From positions 22,878,001 to 22,942,000 of the forward strand of contig OU612073.1 of NCBI GenBank assembly GCA_914767715.1: DNA of 64,000 bases. The letters run 5' to 3'. A model generated the notes under the pieces. It made no database searches. It had not been told where the DNA came from and worked only from the letters and a program-made list of their open reading frames with translations. The position numbers and the translations under genes are program-made. Origin of the DNA: Membranipora membranacea (taxonomy: Eukaryota > Bryozoa > Gymnolaemata > Cheilostomatida > Membraniporidae). Below are positions 1 to 11,071 of this stretch, piece after piece; the stretch's first letter is position 1, and each line of letters opens with the position of its first letter.

Positions 1-215
1 TGCAAAGCAGGGTATGCTGATTTAAGTGAGCATACTTTACATGCGATGGAGGTGAATGAGATGAAGCTGTCATTTAGTGGTTAATTTTTTATTTCTCTAT
101 TGTTAATTAAGGGCCTATGTGAGCAGTGTACCAATTTCTGGGTACTTGATGTTGGTTGTAGGAGAACTGAAATGTTTTAATTGTACAAGTGTGAGCTAGA
201 AATTTAAGAAGGAAA

Positions 216-226
216 GGGGGGGGGGG
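216..226. repeat. poly-G run
   Basis: Eleven consecutive G residues. The surrounding stretch 1-498 shows no supported gene; the open frames there are antisense or short. Confidence 0.9.
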
Positions 227-498
227 AAGTGAGTACAGAAGCCTTTATGGGTGTCTAGGGATGGGAGCACAGAGTGACTATCAAAATATACATGCTCTGA
301 TGGGCCAGGCTGATTTGAATTTGGAGATGTAACAGAAATACTCCATAATCTGTGGAAACAACCTGAGAGTACAGCTTCAGCAAAACATACCACAATATCA
401 ACTGAGTCGGAAATAAAACAGTGAAGCTGGCTAATGTCATTAGTTTGAGAGGTATACACCCGAGGGTGCTGGGGGCTGGAACAATCAACAATGAAAGC

Positions 499-589
499 TC
501 CCCCAGTGGGACTCGAACCCACAACTCCTGCGGCACTAATCGCCTGGCAGTGAATAGCAAGCGCGCTAACCGATTGCGCCATCTCACCA
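499..589 (-). repeat. tRNA-derived SINE head (Pol III A and B boxes)
   Basis: Read on the minus strand there is an A-box-like TGGCGCAATCGG (about 570-581) and a perfect B box GGTTCGAGTCC (509-519). A GCGC/GCGC D-stem and a GTGGG/CCCAC T-stem surround them. The would-be acceptor strands (GGTGAGA and TGGGGGA) do not pair, and the region between D and T arms is too long for an ordinary anticodon arm. This therefore looks like a tRNA-derived SINE head or decayed tRNA copy, not a working tRNA gene. Confidence 0.6.
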
Positions 590-624
590 TCCCCAAAAAA
601 GAATGGGTCGATAGCGCTAATTAG

Positions 625-1517
625 ATAGCCTGCTATTCACTACTCGGAGTTGTGTTCTCTCATCCCACAGCACATTCCAATCCACCATTGCCACCCTATG
701 AAACACAGCGTACGTGTTAGGGTTATTGGCCTTACATGGCCCATTTCTGGGACCCCTTGTAGTAGTTAGTTTAGATGTACCCTTCTTGTTAGAAATGAAT
801 GTATACAGTGGTGATCACATATACGTTGGTTTATGTAGTAATGTTGTAGCCTGAAGCGAGAGGTCATGTACATGAAATGGGGGAAGATCAGCTCCCAAAA
901 ACAACTGCTTGACTCGCAACTCTGTGAAGGAAAAAGAAATCAGGGACAACCCAAAGGATATTAAAACCGGAGATATTGATCTGAGATCCAGCAAACCACC
1001 GCAAGCAACAGAGCATAATGGAGATTAGTTCCACAATTTATGCCTCACCCTAGATCATAGAACAGCGAGAGTGTCTTGGTCAACTATGTACTATGTACTA
1101 AGTCTGTTTTTGGCTTTGTACCGTTCTTCGTACCGTTTTTAGCATTAGTAAAAGATTGCCCCATTACCATAGCGCTCATAATGAGATTAACTAGAGTTTG
1201 AGTATTTCAAACCCCTCCCCAGATGGGAAAGAGTCAATATTGGTGATCAGGCACCTTATACTAGAAGAGAGAATGGAAAATTAAAATGAGCCATCAGATT
1301 GTCAATTCCAGCATTAGGTGATTACAACAGGGGTAAAATTTTATATTGGTGAATATCATTATTCCTGAGTGTGAAATGTCAGTCTTACCAGATATGAATA
1401 CTGCCGATCTTATGGCGTGCTGCATATAGATCAATCATAAAAGAGGTTGGTAGTTAACCACTTGTACCCACAGTTTACCGATATATTCACCAAAAACTGC
1501 AAAAAGGTATCTAAGTT
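625..1517. other. no gene seen
   Basis: AT-rich, stop-rich in all frames, with no recognisable exon, repeat or RNA gene. Confidence 0.5.
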
Positions 1518-1560
1518 ATAAGAGTTATCCTATTTATCAGTATGAGGGGATAACTCTTAT
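1518..1560. repeat. perfect 13-bp hairpin
   Basis: The arms at 1518-1530 and 1548-1560 are exact reverse complements separated by 17 bases. It could be the remnant of a small foldback element; no function is implied. Confidence 0.8.
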
Positions 1561-2885
1561 TTTCTAAATTCCCCTCCGAGAGAGAACCCAGTTTGACTTG
1601 GGAGAATCCAATAATACTGTAATTATTGTAAGGTACCAGCTCAACCATATAAACTCATCAGTATAAACTGGTCTTACAAAACCTTTCTTTTCATGGTAGT
1701 AAGCAATAAGACTTTTTGTTTGGTTATATTTGTAATAGTTTATTGCAATGAAACCCTTCGGAGGGTACCTATTAGTCAATCATCAAGTAAAACTGGCCCA
1801 TTTCGGTAGAAAAGGTTGAAGATTATAGCTGTGTAATAATAAGAATTGTATAATACAATAGAATGTACATATTAATGCAAGCAGTGAGGTATTTTATTAC
1901 AACTTTTATAATAAAACTTAAATCACAAGGTGATGAGTTTTCCATACTCTGTGTAAGAAATAAGTTTACCGGCATTATTCTACACACTGTCTCTTTCAAA
2001 CCAGCTAAACGAAAACAGAAAGATTTACGATAAACCTAATAGAAGCTTCAGATCAGGGCGGACTTCTCATAGTTCCAATTTTATGCCGACTGAATCAATC
2101 CTGTCTCCAATATCTTTCATTGCTGTGGTCTTAGACAGTAAGAGCGCAACTCTAGTGAAAAGAAAATCTATTTGATAAAACGGGAAATAGTTTTTTGATA
2201 TCATCAAATATCATTACAAACCACCAATATGTATATGATCAAAGGTTCTTGGGCTTGCATGCATTGTTAGCACGCTGGCTGTCCTTGCAATAGAAGCTGG
2301 TAATGCTGGTCATAGTTCCCAATGCAAGCAACACGCTCCGTAGGCTGCGTTCATTGTTTTGTTGTCTCTTGCACCCACATACAAACAACTGGGCAAACCT
2401 GTCGGTCAGCTGCTATCAATAAATAATCACTCATCTAAATGTCTGCAAACATATTGTCAGAGTAAGGATATATCCTTACTCTGTGATATTGTGTTACCAG
2501 GATTTAATCACTTTCAGAGCACATTGGATAACAGCCCAACATACAAGAAGCTCTACAATGATGTCTACCTCTTCTACGAGGGCCACATGCCGGGGGTGTG
2601 CATCAAAATGCTGACATATGCAACAATCCCTTATTCAACATTTTGACAAAAATTACATGATTCAAGTTCTAGCCTTTATTTATTTCACATAATTTCATGG
2701 AAAAACTGACAATGTCTTGTCAATGTAGTGTTATCATATATGTAATGTTGTCTGCTCATCACGGAACTACGTTCTCAATAGTAGTGTGGTCAGTTGACAA
2801 CAGGGAAGTCATCGAATCAACAATTGGTACATCTCATAGTACAGACTTACCATTCTTTAACACAGGAAAAATGGAACACACTTCT
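1561..2885. other. no supported gene
   Basis: The longest open frame is 2359-2646 (+), 95 codons. It has no recognisable domain and no convincing start or splice context, so I do not call it a gene. The rest is AT-rich non-coding sequence. Confidence 0.4.
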
Positions 2886-3392
2886 CTACATCATCTGGAC
2901 TTCAGAGCTATGTAACAGCTCAGAGGTGGAATGGAAATCACTACTGTCGTCTCCCATAGAGTTAATCTCCGCCTCAATATCTGATGAATCGTTACTATTT
3001 CTGATGTTTCTTAATTCATCTTTAATCTTTGGACTGAGCATACTAGTCATGTCTTGAAGTCTGCCCAGAGCTCCACAGAACTGCTCTTGTTGTCGGTAGG
3101 ATGTTCTAGCTTCATGGTAACCAGGCAGCCTAGCAAGATTGTCGATTGACTCTGCAGTTGGAAAGTTAGGCTTCACGGTTGAAAAGCTAGGCTGCGCAGT
3201 TGGTAAGTTGGGTTTCATAATTGGTGAGTTAAGATTAACAGTTGAGAACCTATGCTGGTACAAAGAGGGCTGCTGCTGCTGATGGCTGGCCTGAAATTTC
3301 TCCATCTCCTTAGTCTCTACAGAGAGAATTGCAGTCCTCATGATTTGATCAGCTGCTAAATGCCGCTCATAACATGCTAATGCTTCAGCCAT
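2886..3392 (-). CDS. candidate single-exon gene, unrecognised, repeat-bearing
   Basis: An uninterrupted frame of 168 residues from ATG at 3392, preceded by a splice-acceptor-like TTGTACTAG. I do not recognise the protein. It starts with a hydrophilic helical stretch (MAEALACYERHLAADQ) and then a short Gln run (HQQQQ). Two imperfect copies of a Pro/Asn-rich unit follow (near FSTVNLNSP and FSTVKPNFPTA). The C-terminal part is acidic and Ser-rich (NDSSDIEAE). The composition is that of a disordered nuclear or transposon-associated protein. No transmembrane segment is seen. It could equally be the last exon of a longer gene or a chance open frame. Confidence 0.35.
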   Translation of the reverse strand: MAEALACYERHLAADQIMRTAILSVETKEMEKFQASHQQQQPSLYQHRFSTVNLNSPIMKPNLPTAQPSFSTVKPNFPTAESIDNLARLPGYHEARTSYRQQEQFCGALGRLQDMTSMLSPKIKDELRNIRNSNDSSDIEAEINSMGDDSSDFHSTSELLHSSEVQMM

Positions 3393-3540
3393 GCTGTGTT
3401 GAACCTAGTACAAACTGTACTAAGACCAGTGTATGAGTAAACAAACTGTGATAGCTAGCTTAAAGAGGTAGGAATCGAAGGGGGTGCACGGGGATTAATC
3501 ATGTGAAGTGACAGGCAAGACCATTGGCTGATCAATGTAA

Positions 3541-3576
3541 TTAGAGGCGGAGAATGGCCTTGGTCTCCGCCTCTAA
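3541..3576. repeat. perfect 13-bp inverted repeat
   Basis: TTAGAGGCGGAGA at 3541-3553 is mirrored exactly at 3564-3576 with a 10-base loop. It lies about 150 bases upstream of the candidate minus-strand gene start, so a regulatory role is possible but unsupported. Confidence 0.8.
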
Positions 3577-3719
3577 CAGCCAGTCCACGTTGCGTTCTCA
3601 AGTGGTCAAGTGTGTTATATAAGAAATTGTGATTCGCAGACGCCCATAAATAAAGTTGAATAGAAGCTTTGATATAGCTATTGTTGTGTTGGCTCATCAC
3701 ACTTGGGATTATAGGGTTT

Positions 3720-4085
3720 AATTACAACGGTCAATTTCAATCTTGACAACGGTATCTTGGCAACCTCTAAAACCATAAATCATAACGTCAAAATTGACCA
3801 ATAAGAGCTCGTATATTTTGAAGCGGATGATTTGAAATCATCGGAACTGGTCAATTTCGTATGACATTAGTCATATTTTCACCACTTTCCAATGCCATTA
3901 TTGGAATGAAAATTTATTGGGCATGTGTATCACACAATTCCGCATCAGCTTGTCTGATTCCCATTAAAAATAATTCACTGCTTCTCCTCTTAATTCCGAA
4001 AAAGCAGGAGGAATTTGAATGCTGCTAACCCCATTTGAATTTGATATGGCTGGGTGATCGCTTTACATTGACTGGCCCTTATATA
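3720..4085 (+). repeat. dispersed repeat, copy 1
   Basis: The blocks 3720-3800 and 4011-4085 are both recognisable again, in the same order and orientation, at 6100-6275. Shared landmarks are the 'GGTCAATTTCAATCTTGA' start and the 'TTTGAATTTGATATGGCTGG' block. The second copy has a shorter middle. This is probably one interspersed-repeat family flanking the foldback element between them. Confidence 0.65.
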
Positions 4086-4712
4086 CCGGTCGAGGGACTT
4101 TAAGTGGATATTATGTAACCATTCTATAGAGTTTATTCATACTTCATGAATTGTTAATAACCTTTTGTCTGATATGAATGAGTATTGACTGATAGTTTCT
4201 TCACAACTGTAGCCTTCCACTGGACAAACCATTAAGAGCCCTGACTGCATAGGATTAATTATAACTATGGTGACAAGCAATCGGGTGTATTTTATGCTAA
4301 AATAGAGTCCTGCCTTTTACAGCCTATTCAACATTGCTTTTTTGGTTTTGCATGAACAAGAAAAAAGTCAGACTAGTGGTCAAGTATGTTAAAGAATTTG
4401 TAGTTCTCAGTCACCCATTTTCGTCCTCCAGAAAAGAGCCTTCAGGCTTATAGCAAATACAAATGTTCCAATTAAATATACCTGAATCCAACTCGGCATT
4501 TATGTATAGAATTGAATCTTTCAACATTGTCAGATCTCGCCTTTTATATTTACTCTGTCTTTTGTTATAAAATACTTCATGGTCTAAGCCCAAGCTATTT
4601 TATATATAACCAATGATTTTTCATGCACTGGACATCGCTTTTGTTTCCGTAACACCCACATCTTACATCCACAACAACCTTCTTTTTGATTCATATGACT
4701 ACTTCTTTTAAT

Positions 4713-5788
4713 GGTCAAAACACACTTGGAGGTTGCAACCTCAGAGGTTTGCACAACGTCATCATTGTTCGGGTTCTGGAAAACGCAGAAAGGCGGAAAA
4801 TCAGTTTCATCGCGGAAAAGCGTTTTCCGCGTTTTCGAAAATGCGGAAAATTGTTTTTCACCTTGAATTTGTTGATGATGGTAAAAAAACTACTGGAAAG
4901 ACATTGAGACATCACTACTGTATCATATGAGTGTTTTTGGTAAAAATCAATTGAAAAAAAAATTTTTTTTGGAAAATGCGGAAAATATTTTTTGATACAG
5001 TAGTGATGTCTCAATGTCTTTCCAGTAGTTTTTTTTAGCATCATCATGAAATTCAAGGTGAAAAACAATTTTCCGCGTTTTCGAAAACGCGGAAAACTAT
5101 TTTCCGCGCTTTCCAAAAATGAAGAAACCTGAAATTCATGATCCATGATTTTCAAATGATTTTTACCAAAAACACTCATATGATACAGTGGTGATGTCTC
5201 AATGTCTTTCCAATAGTGTTTTTTAGCATCATCATGAAATTCAAGGTGAAAAACGATTTTCCGCGTTTTCCAAAAATGAAGAAACCTGAAATTCAGGCCT
5301 TTAGAAGATGGGGATGATATCTTAGTGCGTTACAGTTCATTTTCTATGCATTGAGATCAATCTTTGAGGGAAAAATATTTTCCGCATTTTCCAAAAAAAA
5401 AAATTTTATCACTTGATTTTTACCAAAAACACTCATATGATACAGTGGTGATGTCTCAATGTATTTCCAGTAGTTTTTTTTAGCATCATCATGAAATTCA
5501 AGGTGAAAAACGATTTTCCGCATTTTCGAAAACGCGGAAAACGATTTTCCGCGATGAAACTGATTTTCCGCCTTTCCGCGTTTTCCAGAACTGTTAACAT
5601 ATATGCTGACAGTAGCCTCAGCTGATCCTCAGAGGTTTGATCAGCAGTTGCAACCTCAGATTGCAGAGCGGTTTGCATGACGTCACATTACTAACATATA
5701 AGCCTCAGCTGATCCTCAGAGGATTGATGTGTACATAAAACACATTGAGGATCCGCTGAGGTTGCAACCTCTCAAGTGTGTTTAGACC
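4713..5788. mobile_element. foldback DNA element with GGTTGCAACC ends and internal GCGGAAAA palindromes
   Basis: The two ends match as inverted repeats: GGTC(A/T)AAACACACTTG followed by the self-palindromic GAGGTTGCAACCTC, at 4713-4746 and again inverted at about 5757-5788. The interior repeats a unit of roughly 85 bases. It carries 'GATGTCTCAATGT', 'TTCCAGTAG', 'ATCATCATGAAATTCAAGG' and a TTTTCCGCG tail, three times in direct orientation (near 4995, 5182, 5438) and once inverted (near 4830-4930). No transposase is encoded; the open frames inside are repeat artefacts. It is a non-autonomous foldback/MITE whose superfamily I cannot assign because the target duplication is unclear. Confidence 0.7.
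5064..5095. repeat. near-perfect palindrome of TTTTCCGCG / CGCGGAAAA
   Basis: Within the foldback element, TTTTCCGCGTTTTCG runs directly into its own reverse complement. The same GCGGAAAA word recurs many times across 4790-5580. Confidence 0.8.
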
Positions 5789-5974
5789 ATAAAAACCTTC
5801 ATCAACATCTTCGTTCATCAACAACTCTACGTACATTTAGATTTGCATTGTCAAAACATCTGTTTTCATTGAATTGAGTTTTATTCCCTTGATTTTATTT
5901 CGATTGTTTTTTGTTTGGGTTTCTTTGCACATCAGGGAGAACATCTTTGGATGATGGTTGTTGCAATAAAAATG

Positions 5975-5992
5975 TATATATATATATATATA
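5975..5992. repeat. (TA)n microsatellite
   Basis: Nine TA units between two repeat blocks. Confidence 0.9.
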
Positions 5993-6099
5993 ATAGCAAT
6001 AATAACATTGCATGATAAACTATTGTTATTCTATAACATTAGATAGATTTCCAGTTCGCTGTTGTGATGGCTAATAACACTCCAAGATTATCGATTTAT

Positions 6100-6275
6100 T
6101 TTACAATGGTCAGTTTTAATCTTGATAATTAAATCAATGCACAATCTGAAATCATAAACGTGAGTGAAATCAGACGTGTTTCTTCTCATGTTTTTTTCCA
6201 ATTTGAACGCCACTAACCCATTTGAATTTGATACGGCTGGGTGATTGCTTTACGTTGACTAGGCCTTTTATAACT
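6100..6275 (+). repeat. dispersed repeat, copy 2
   Basis: Second copy of the repeat seen at 3720-4085. The strongest match is 6198-6274, which pairs with 4011-4085 and keeps the 'GGCTGGGTGAT' and 'GCTTTACGTTGACT' words. It lies in direct orientation, so the two copies bracket about 2 kb. Confidence 0.65.
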
Positions 6276-6715
6276 ACACTTCTCCTTAAAAATTATCCTG
6301 AGTATTGGAATTGGCATTCTGGGGCAGAAATCAAGATTTAATCAAAAGGCGTAGACGGATCAAAGATTTACAATGAGTGTTGGCTTTCGTGGGGCTAAAA
6401 CTAGAGAAATTCTCTCAGGAAATGCCCAGAAACTTCCCAATCTCAATTTCAGATAGCAATATGAGTATTTTCATTTGATAGTCGAAAACCAAGATGGCTG
6501 ACATTCTATGGTTAGTTGGTGTGTGCCTACGGCATGGTGATGCCACAAGAAACGTATAAAACCAACTCATAATGATACGGGTATAGAATAGAACTGAAGC
6601 TACAGGACGCAGTGCCGATACTGGCCAGATACTCTCAAACATTACCAATAAATAGAACCAGTAACAGTAACCAGTATTGTCAAACGGTTGTTACCCATGT
6701 CGAGAAAAAAGTTAA

Positions 6716-7324
6716 AGGGCGACCAGGGTTTCGCAGCAATGCATAAATGGGTAGTAAAGAATGTGCTAAGCAGCATCAGCTTTGCGCATGACGCCATGCA
6801 AAACTCAAAATAGTTGCTGACTTACACTTCAGTTTAGGGGAGGTTCAAAGACATTGCTGTAATAATGATAGAGCCCATGCTAAATATAACAGGAACAGAA
6901 AGCTGCTCTGTGACATTCCATATTAGTTCAGTTTGAGCAGCATTTTAGCACCTGATGGATGAAATATTTAAAGGGCAAACAAGGTTTCAAACAAGTTCTC
7001 ATTGATTGATGGCAGATAGCACCTTCTAGAAAAATTCTAATTCGGATGATTATTCAGTCAGAATTCTTGTGAAACAATTCATCCATCAGGTATTCAAACT
7101 CAGCTAAATGGAATACCAGAGCAGTTTCCTGTTCCTGTTATTATTTAGCCTGTGCTCTATCATTATTACAGCAATGTCTTGGAACCTCCCCTAAACTGAA
7201 GTGTTACCCAGCTTAGAGTCAGCAACTTTTTTTGAGTTTTGCGCCGCATCATGCACAAAGCTGATGCTGCCTAGCACATTATTTACTACCCACTTATGCA
7301 TTGCTGCGAAACCTTGGTTGCCCT
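6716..7324. mobile_element. TTAA-flanked foldback MITE (element A)
   Basis: The ends AGGGCGACCAGGGTTTCGC and, inverted, GCGAAACCTTGGTTGCCCT are bounded by TTAA on both sides (6712-6715 and 7325-7328). TTAA duplication is the hallmark of piggyBac-type transposition. The two arms (6716-6966 and 7079-7324) are about 250 bases each and imperfectly complementary along their whole length. No coding capacity is seen. Confidence 0.75.
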
Positions 7325-7648
7325 TTAAAAGGAATTCCAACTGAATGATCATCCGGTTTAGATTTGGTCTTTTTCCCTATACATATTGATTGATTGATTT
7401 GTATTGTTACATACGATATCATGGCGAGGATGATGAAGAAATGTATGTATATGACAGCTCTTGGTGTAACTCAGTTGTACATAAAATTGTTGTTGTTAAA
7501 ATTCATAAAGTAATTAAAAAAACTGCATTGGCGTTTAGTGGTACGGCTGCGTCTGGGTCTGAATTTATAGGCATTACGTGAGGCTTCTCTTCATAAGGTG
7601 CAATCTGATATCAATCGATGAGAACTTGTTTGAGACCCTGGTTGCCCT
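6972..7648. mobile_element. TTAA-flanked foldback MITE (element B), interleaved with A
   Basis: The ends AGGGCAAACAAGGTTTCAAAC and, inverted, GTTTGAGACCCTGGTTGCCCT are again bounded by TTAA (6968-6971 and 7649-7652). They are close relatives of the ends of element A. The left arm occupies 6972-7066. The right arm is split: 7329-7370 pairs with 7028-7065, and about 7590-7648 pairs with 6972-7030. The right arm of element A lies inside B, while the left arm of A lies outside it. Confidence 0.65.
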
Positions 7649-8704
7649 TTAAACAACTGCTCACACAGCTGGGCTTTGCCCAGCAGACCCACCAGTCAAA
7701 AATTTAAATAGAGAGTTGTGGCATCAAAACATCTAGCCAGTAGCCTTGCATGGAGTTACATGAGCTCTCAAAAAGTAGAGAGTATCTTCTTCCCTCAGCC
7801 ATCCGCCATTAGTGATGACAAAAGTTGACCCTAACCAATCAGGTGCCTCTAAAATCTAACTGAGATTCAACATTAATAAAAGTGTTGGATCTCAGCTAGA
7901 TTTAAAACATTACAAAAAAATGAAAAAAATAATCATTTCAAAATTTTACGGCTTTACAATTTAGAGGTGGCGCAATTACTCCAACAATCATTCAAGATCA
8001 TTTGTTGAGCATCCAGGCGAGGTGATGCAGACAGACTGTTGACTAATGTTGAGCCTACAGAAACAAGGTGGACCCATGATTACACCATATAAATACATAG
8101 CGCAATATATTTGACTTGAGAACAGGGCATTGCAAGTACGCCAGATTTAATAAAAAAAGAGGAGACTTTTTAAATATGGGGACAAGTATCCACATCAGGA
8201 TCAATCTCTTCTTGACTAATCATTCAGGTGTATGAGAGAGAGGGGTTTGAGTTGAACCTGTCTAACCTAAATCAAACTGCAGTCAGATCTCAGATCTCTA
8301 GTGAATTTCAGAACTTACAGAGTGATAAATACTTTTTTAGTTTATTTCAATTGAGCTTGGATTACAGAAATAAATGTAAAATGCAACAGCATAAATTATT
8401 AGCTAGAATGATCAACCCAAGATTTCTGTTGTCTTTGTACAACATTGCAAGTCATTCATCCTGATTTCTGGGTGTCAGGGTCAGAATATCAAGGTGGTCC
8501 ATGCACATTGCACTCGTACTGTATTGAAGCTCATTTACTATAGCTCAAAGTACATTCAAAAAATTTGAAATCTTGAAAACAGAGCTTTCAAAGACTGTCT
8601 AAGTAGAAGCTGAAATGTGTTGGACATTCTCTAAAACTTATTGATAAGACCTATATTCAGGTATTACAGTTATTCAGAACGCTTCTATCCGATGAATGAC
8701 TTCA
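7649..8704. other. no gene seen; one hairpin near 7851-7903
   Basis: A hairpin of AATCTAACTGAGATTCAACA against its imperfect complement lies at about 7851-7903 and is probably another small foldback remnant. The open frame at 8228-8464 (+) has no recognisable domain or splice context. Confidence 0.4.
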
Positions 8705-8809
8705 TTAGAGAGGAAACCCATCAGCTGGACATGTGAATTCTTGCCTATGAGGACAAAGGGTAGCAGCAGCTTCTCTCAGGCGGGTTCTGTATGCGTCTAC
8801 CAGTTGGTA
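8705..8809 (-). CDS. candidate terminal exon, unrecognised
   Basis: A 34-codon open frame ending in TAA at 8705-8707. It has a protein-like composition (LREAAATLCPHRQEF, then CPADGFPL) and several AG acceptor candidates just upstream (8810-8835). It may be the last exon of a minus-strand gene that also uses the candidate exons near 9.7 and 11.0 kb, but phase continuity was not established. It could be chance. Confidence 0.2.
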   Translation of the reverse strand, partial: YQLVDAYRTRLREAAATLCPHRQEFTCPADGFPL

Positions 8810-9701
8810 CCCTCAACTCTCAGCACGCTGTAAGCATTTTACTGTCGCTTTAATATTCTCACTAAAAAACAATCAGTAAGTGTTTGACTTTGGAACAGTG
8901 AAATATGCGAGTAATGAAATTTGTAAGGGAAGTAATCAAGCTTCCAAAATAGGATAAACAAGTAAAAGTTGTAATTATGAAGTCGATATTAATTTGCTCT
9001 GAAACAAAAGGCTACCATATACAATATGTCTGATTTTGCAACTCGGTAATACTGCCAATACTTCTTCGGCTACTACTGATATTTTACCTCCAGTGTATTC
9101 TTAATCCAATCTATCTTTGGAGTCAGTGTTGTTTGCAAATATCCCTATATTTTTGAGTTTTGGTGAGTTTTCATTGACAGTGAGATGGATGTCCTGTATT
9201 TGAATCAGATCAAACGTTTTTTTTAGAAAATCAGAAAAAGAAAGGATAAACTGTTTGGTGCCTTTATTTCTGTTGCATAGCAACAATTTTTTAAAAAGAA
9301 CCAAGAGCAATTCTATGATGTATGAGGTTTAATTATGAGCAATTACTGCTTTGACAGAACTGCTAAAAATGTTGAATGGCTAGCCAACCAATCTGCAGGA
9401 CAGTGCATAATCCCTTAGGTGTTTTCATGTCGCCATTTTCATATGGAAAACAAGTTGCTGTGAAAACCTGCTTGGAAGACAGAAACAAATGGCAAATTAT
9501 AACTTCTAATTATTAAGCTTCACTTACCAAAGGAAATCTGGCGGCTGTGAAACCCTGTTGTCATTCCTCAGTATTGTGGGAGTCATCGCTAAACCCATAC
9601 AAGGGGAAATGAGTTCACAACCTGTTGAAGATGTGAATAGGTGATTAGGTTATACTGTAACAGCTTCTAAGAAGAGTTAGAAGATTCAGATCGGCACTTA
9701 C

Positions 9702-9990
9702 TTCAATGGAATTTCATGTTCAACAGCGCATGGTTTGTGAATCAGTAGTGGCTAGCTATCTAATTTTGATGGTAATATTTGAGGTTTCTGACCCAACTGG
9801 TGTAAAACTGACTTAAAATCAAGACCTGACAGTCTTGATACATGAGGGATCATGACAACCATATTTACAATATTGCTAGTGGTGATATTGCAGGTTGTTA
9901 GCAAGTAAGCAATCCTTCCTTCTCCTTGGCAACTGCAGTCAGGAATATGCAACAAAATTGACTCGGCAGCAGTCCCAACAAGAAATGATG
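9702..9990 (-). pseudogene. candidate broken exon with one in-frame TAG
   Basis: An open frame of about 95 codons ends at a strong donor (TTGAA|GTAAGT at 9702/9701). It is interrupted once by TAG at about 9752. The reading continues in the same frame on both sides (…LPSKLDS, stop, PLLIHKPCAVEHEIPL…). I do not recognise the protein. It could be a pseudogene exon, or two unrelated open stretches that happen to share a frame. Confidence 0.25.
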
Positions 9991-11009
9991 TGATTCATTT
10001 GGTTTATTTTCCTGGGTTTTGAAGTAAAATATAATGCAAAATCTATGGTCTTAATTTAACTTCCTAGCACCTGGGAAGCTTTTCGTGTAACACACTCACG
10101 AAATATATTCATGTTCCCCAGCACCTTGTGAAACCAAAGATGCAGGGATAGATTTCGCTAAATATTTTTGTTTTTTTTCCATTACAATTCATGCTGAGCT
10201 CTGCTGGTAGCCGGTAGCCGATTATGTTTGGTTAAATCGGAGAAGTAAGTGTTTCTTGCAATAGCATTTGATGCTGAGCTTTACTTGACCGATGGTACTT
10301 CGCATCTAATTAGAGAATTTGATGTGATCGCTGCTATGTATCGGCTACGGGTTTGCAGCAATTATTTTGTTTATATGTTACCATCATAAGATGAATAAAC
10401 GGCTCAACAAACTGGAAAATAATCCTTTCAGGCCGGCCTTTATATCAAATATTAAAAAACTCCCCAAACATGGACCAGAAATTTGTTGGTGATACCTTGA
10501 TTTCAGCAACAACACTAAGATTTGACTTGCTAGTTTCTTGATCGAGAATTCTTTCGATATTCTACCTCAATAGATATGGATCCAGATTTTTTTTATAAAT
10601 CATTTTCAAAGGCCGATAGCCCTCGAACATCTGCTTTTTAGTAGGATAGCTTTTAATAGCTGCGGAAGAAATTATTGATCCACCTCCGCTTTTTTTAAAT
10701 ATGGGTTGAAGCAAAGTTTTTTACAACCAATTATTTTATAGCTGTACCGTACAAATTAATTTTAAAAAAACCTGAGCTCAGCACGACGTGCCCTATGAAA
10801 ATAAGCCAGATTCAATGGATTTGCCTTTGTTTAATACGAAAATTATATTGAAAAAAATGGATATTTTGCCAGTTTGGTGAGCTATATTGGAGGGGAGAGT
10901 ATCAATGAGGAATATCTATCATGTCAATGCAGCTTGCAGACGGTGTGTCCTTTTCCCAATAGGCCAAATTTGCTAATTGTAACAGGCTAATTAGAAATGG
11001 GGAACTCAC

Positions 11010-11071
11010 CTTCTCCATATGTAATAGAACCCTGGCATATGTTTCCTGCTGTTGCTGTATATGCAATATAC
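11010..11071 (-). CDS. candidate 62-nt internal exon
   Basis: Bounded by a good acceptor (TTCTTTCAG) and a consensus donor (GAAG|GTGAGT). It is open in all three frames, so the frame cannot be fixed; one frame reads YIAYTATAGNICQGSITYGE. I cannot assign a family. Confidence 0.25.

Noticed and set aside
499-589. functional tRNA gene
   Set aside because: Internal promoter boxes are present but the acceptor strands do not pair and the middle is too long; better called a SINE head.
1564-1779. 71-codon minus-strand frame
   Set aside because: No domain, no splice or start support, AT-rich composition.
4686-5678. open frames over the foldback element
   Set aside because: They repeat the same words in different frames on both strands and are by-products of the inverted repeats.
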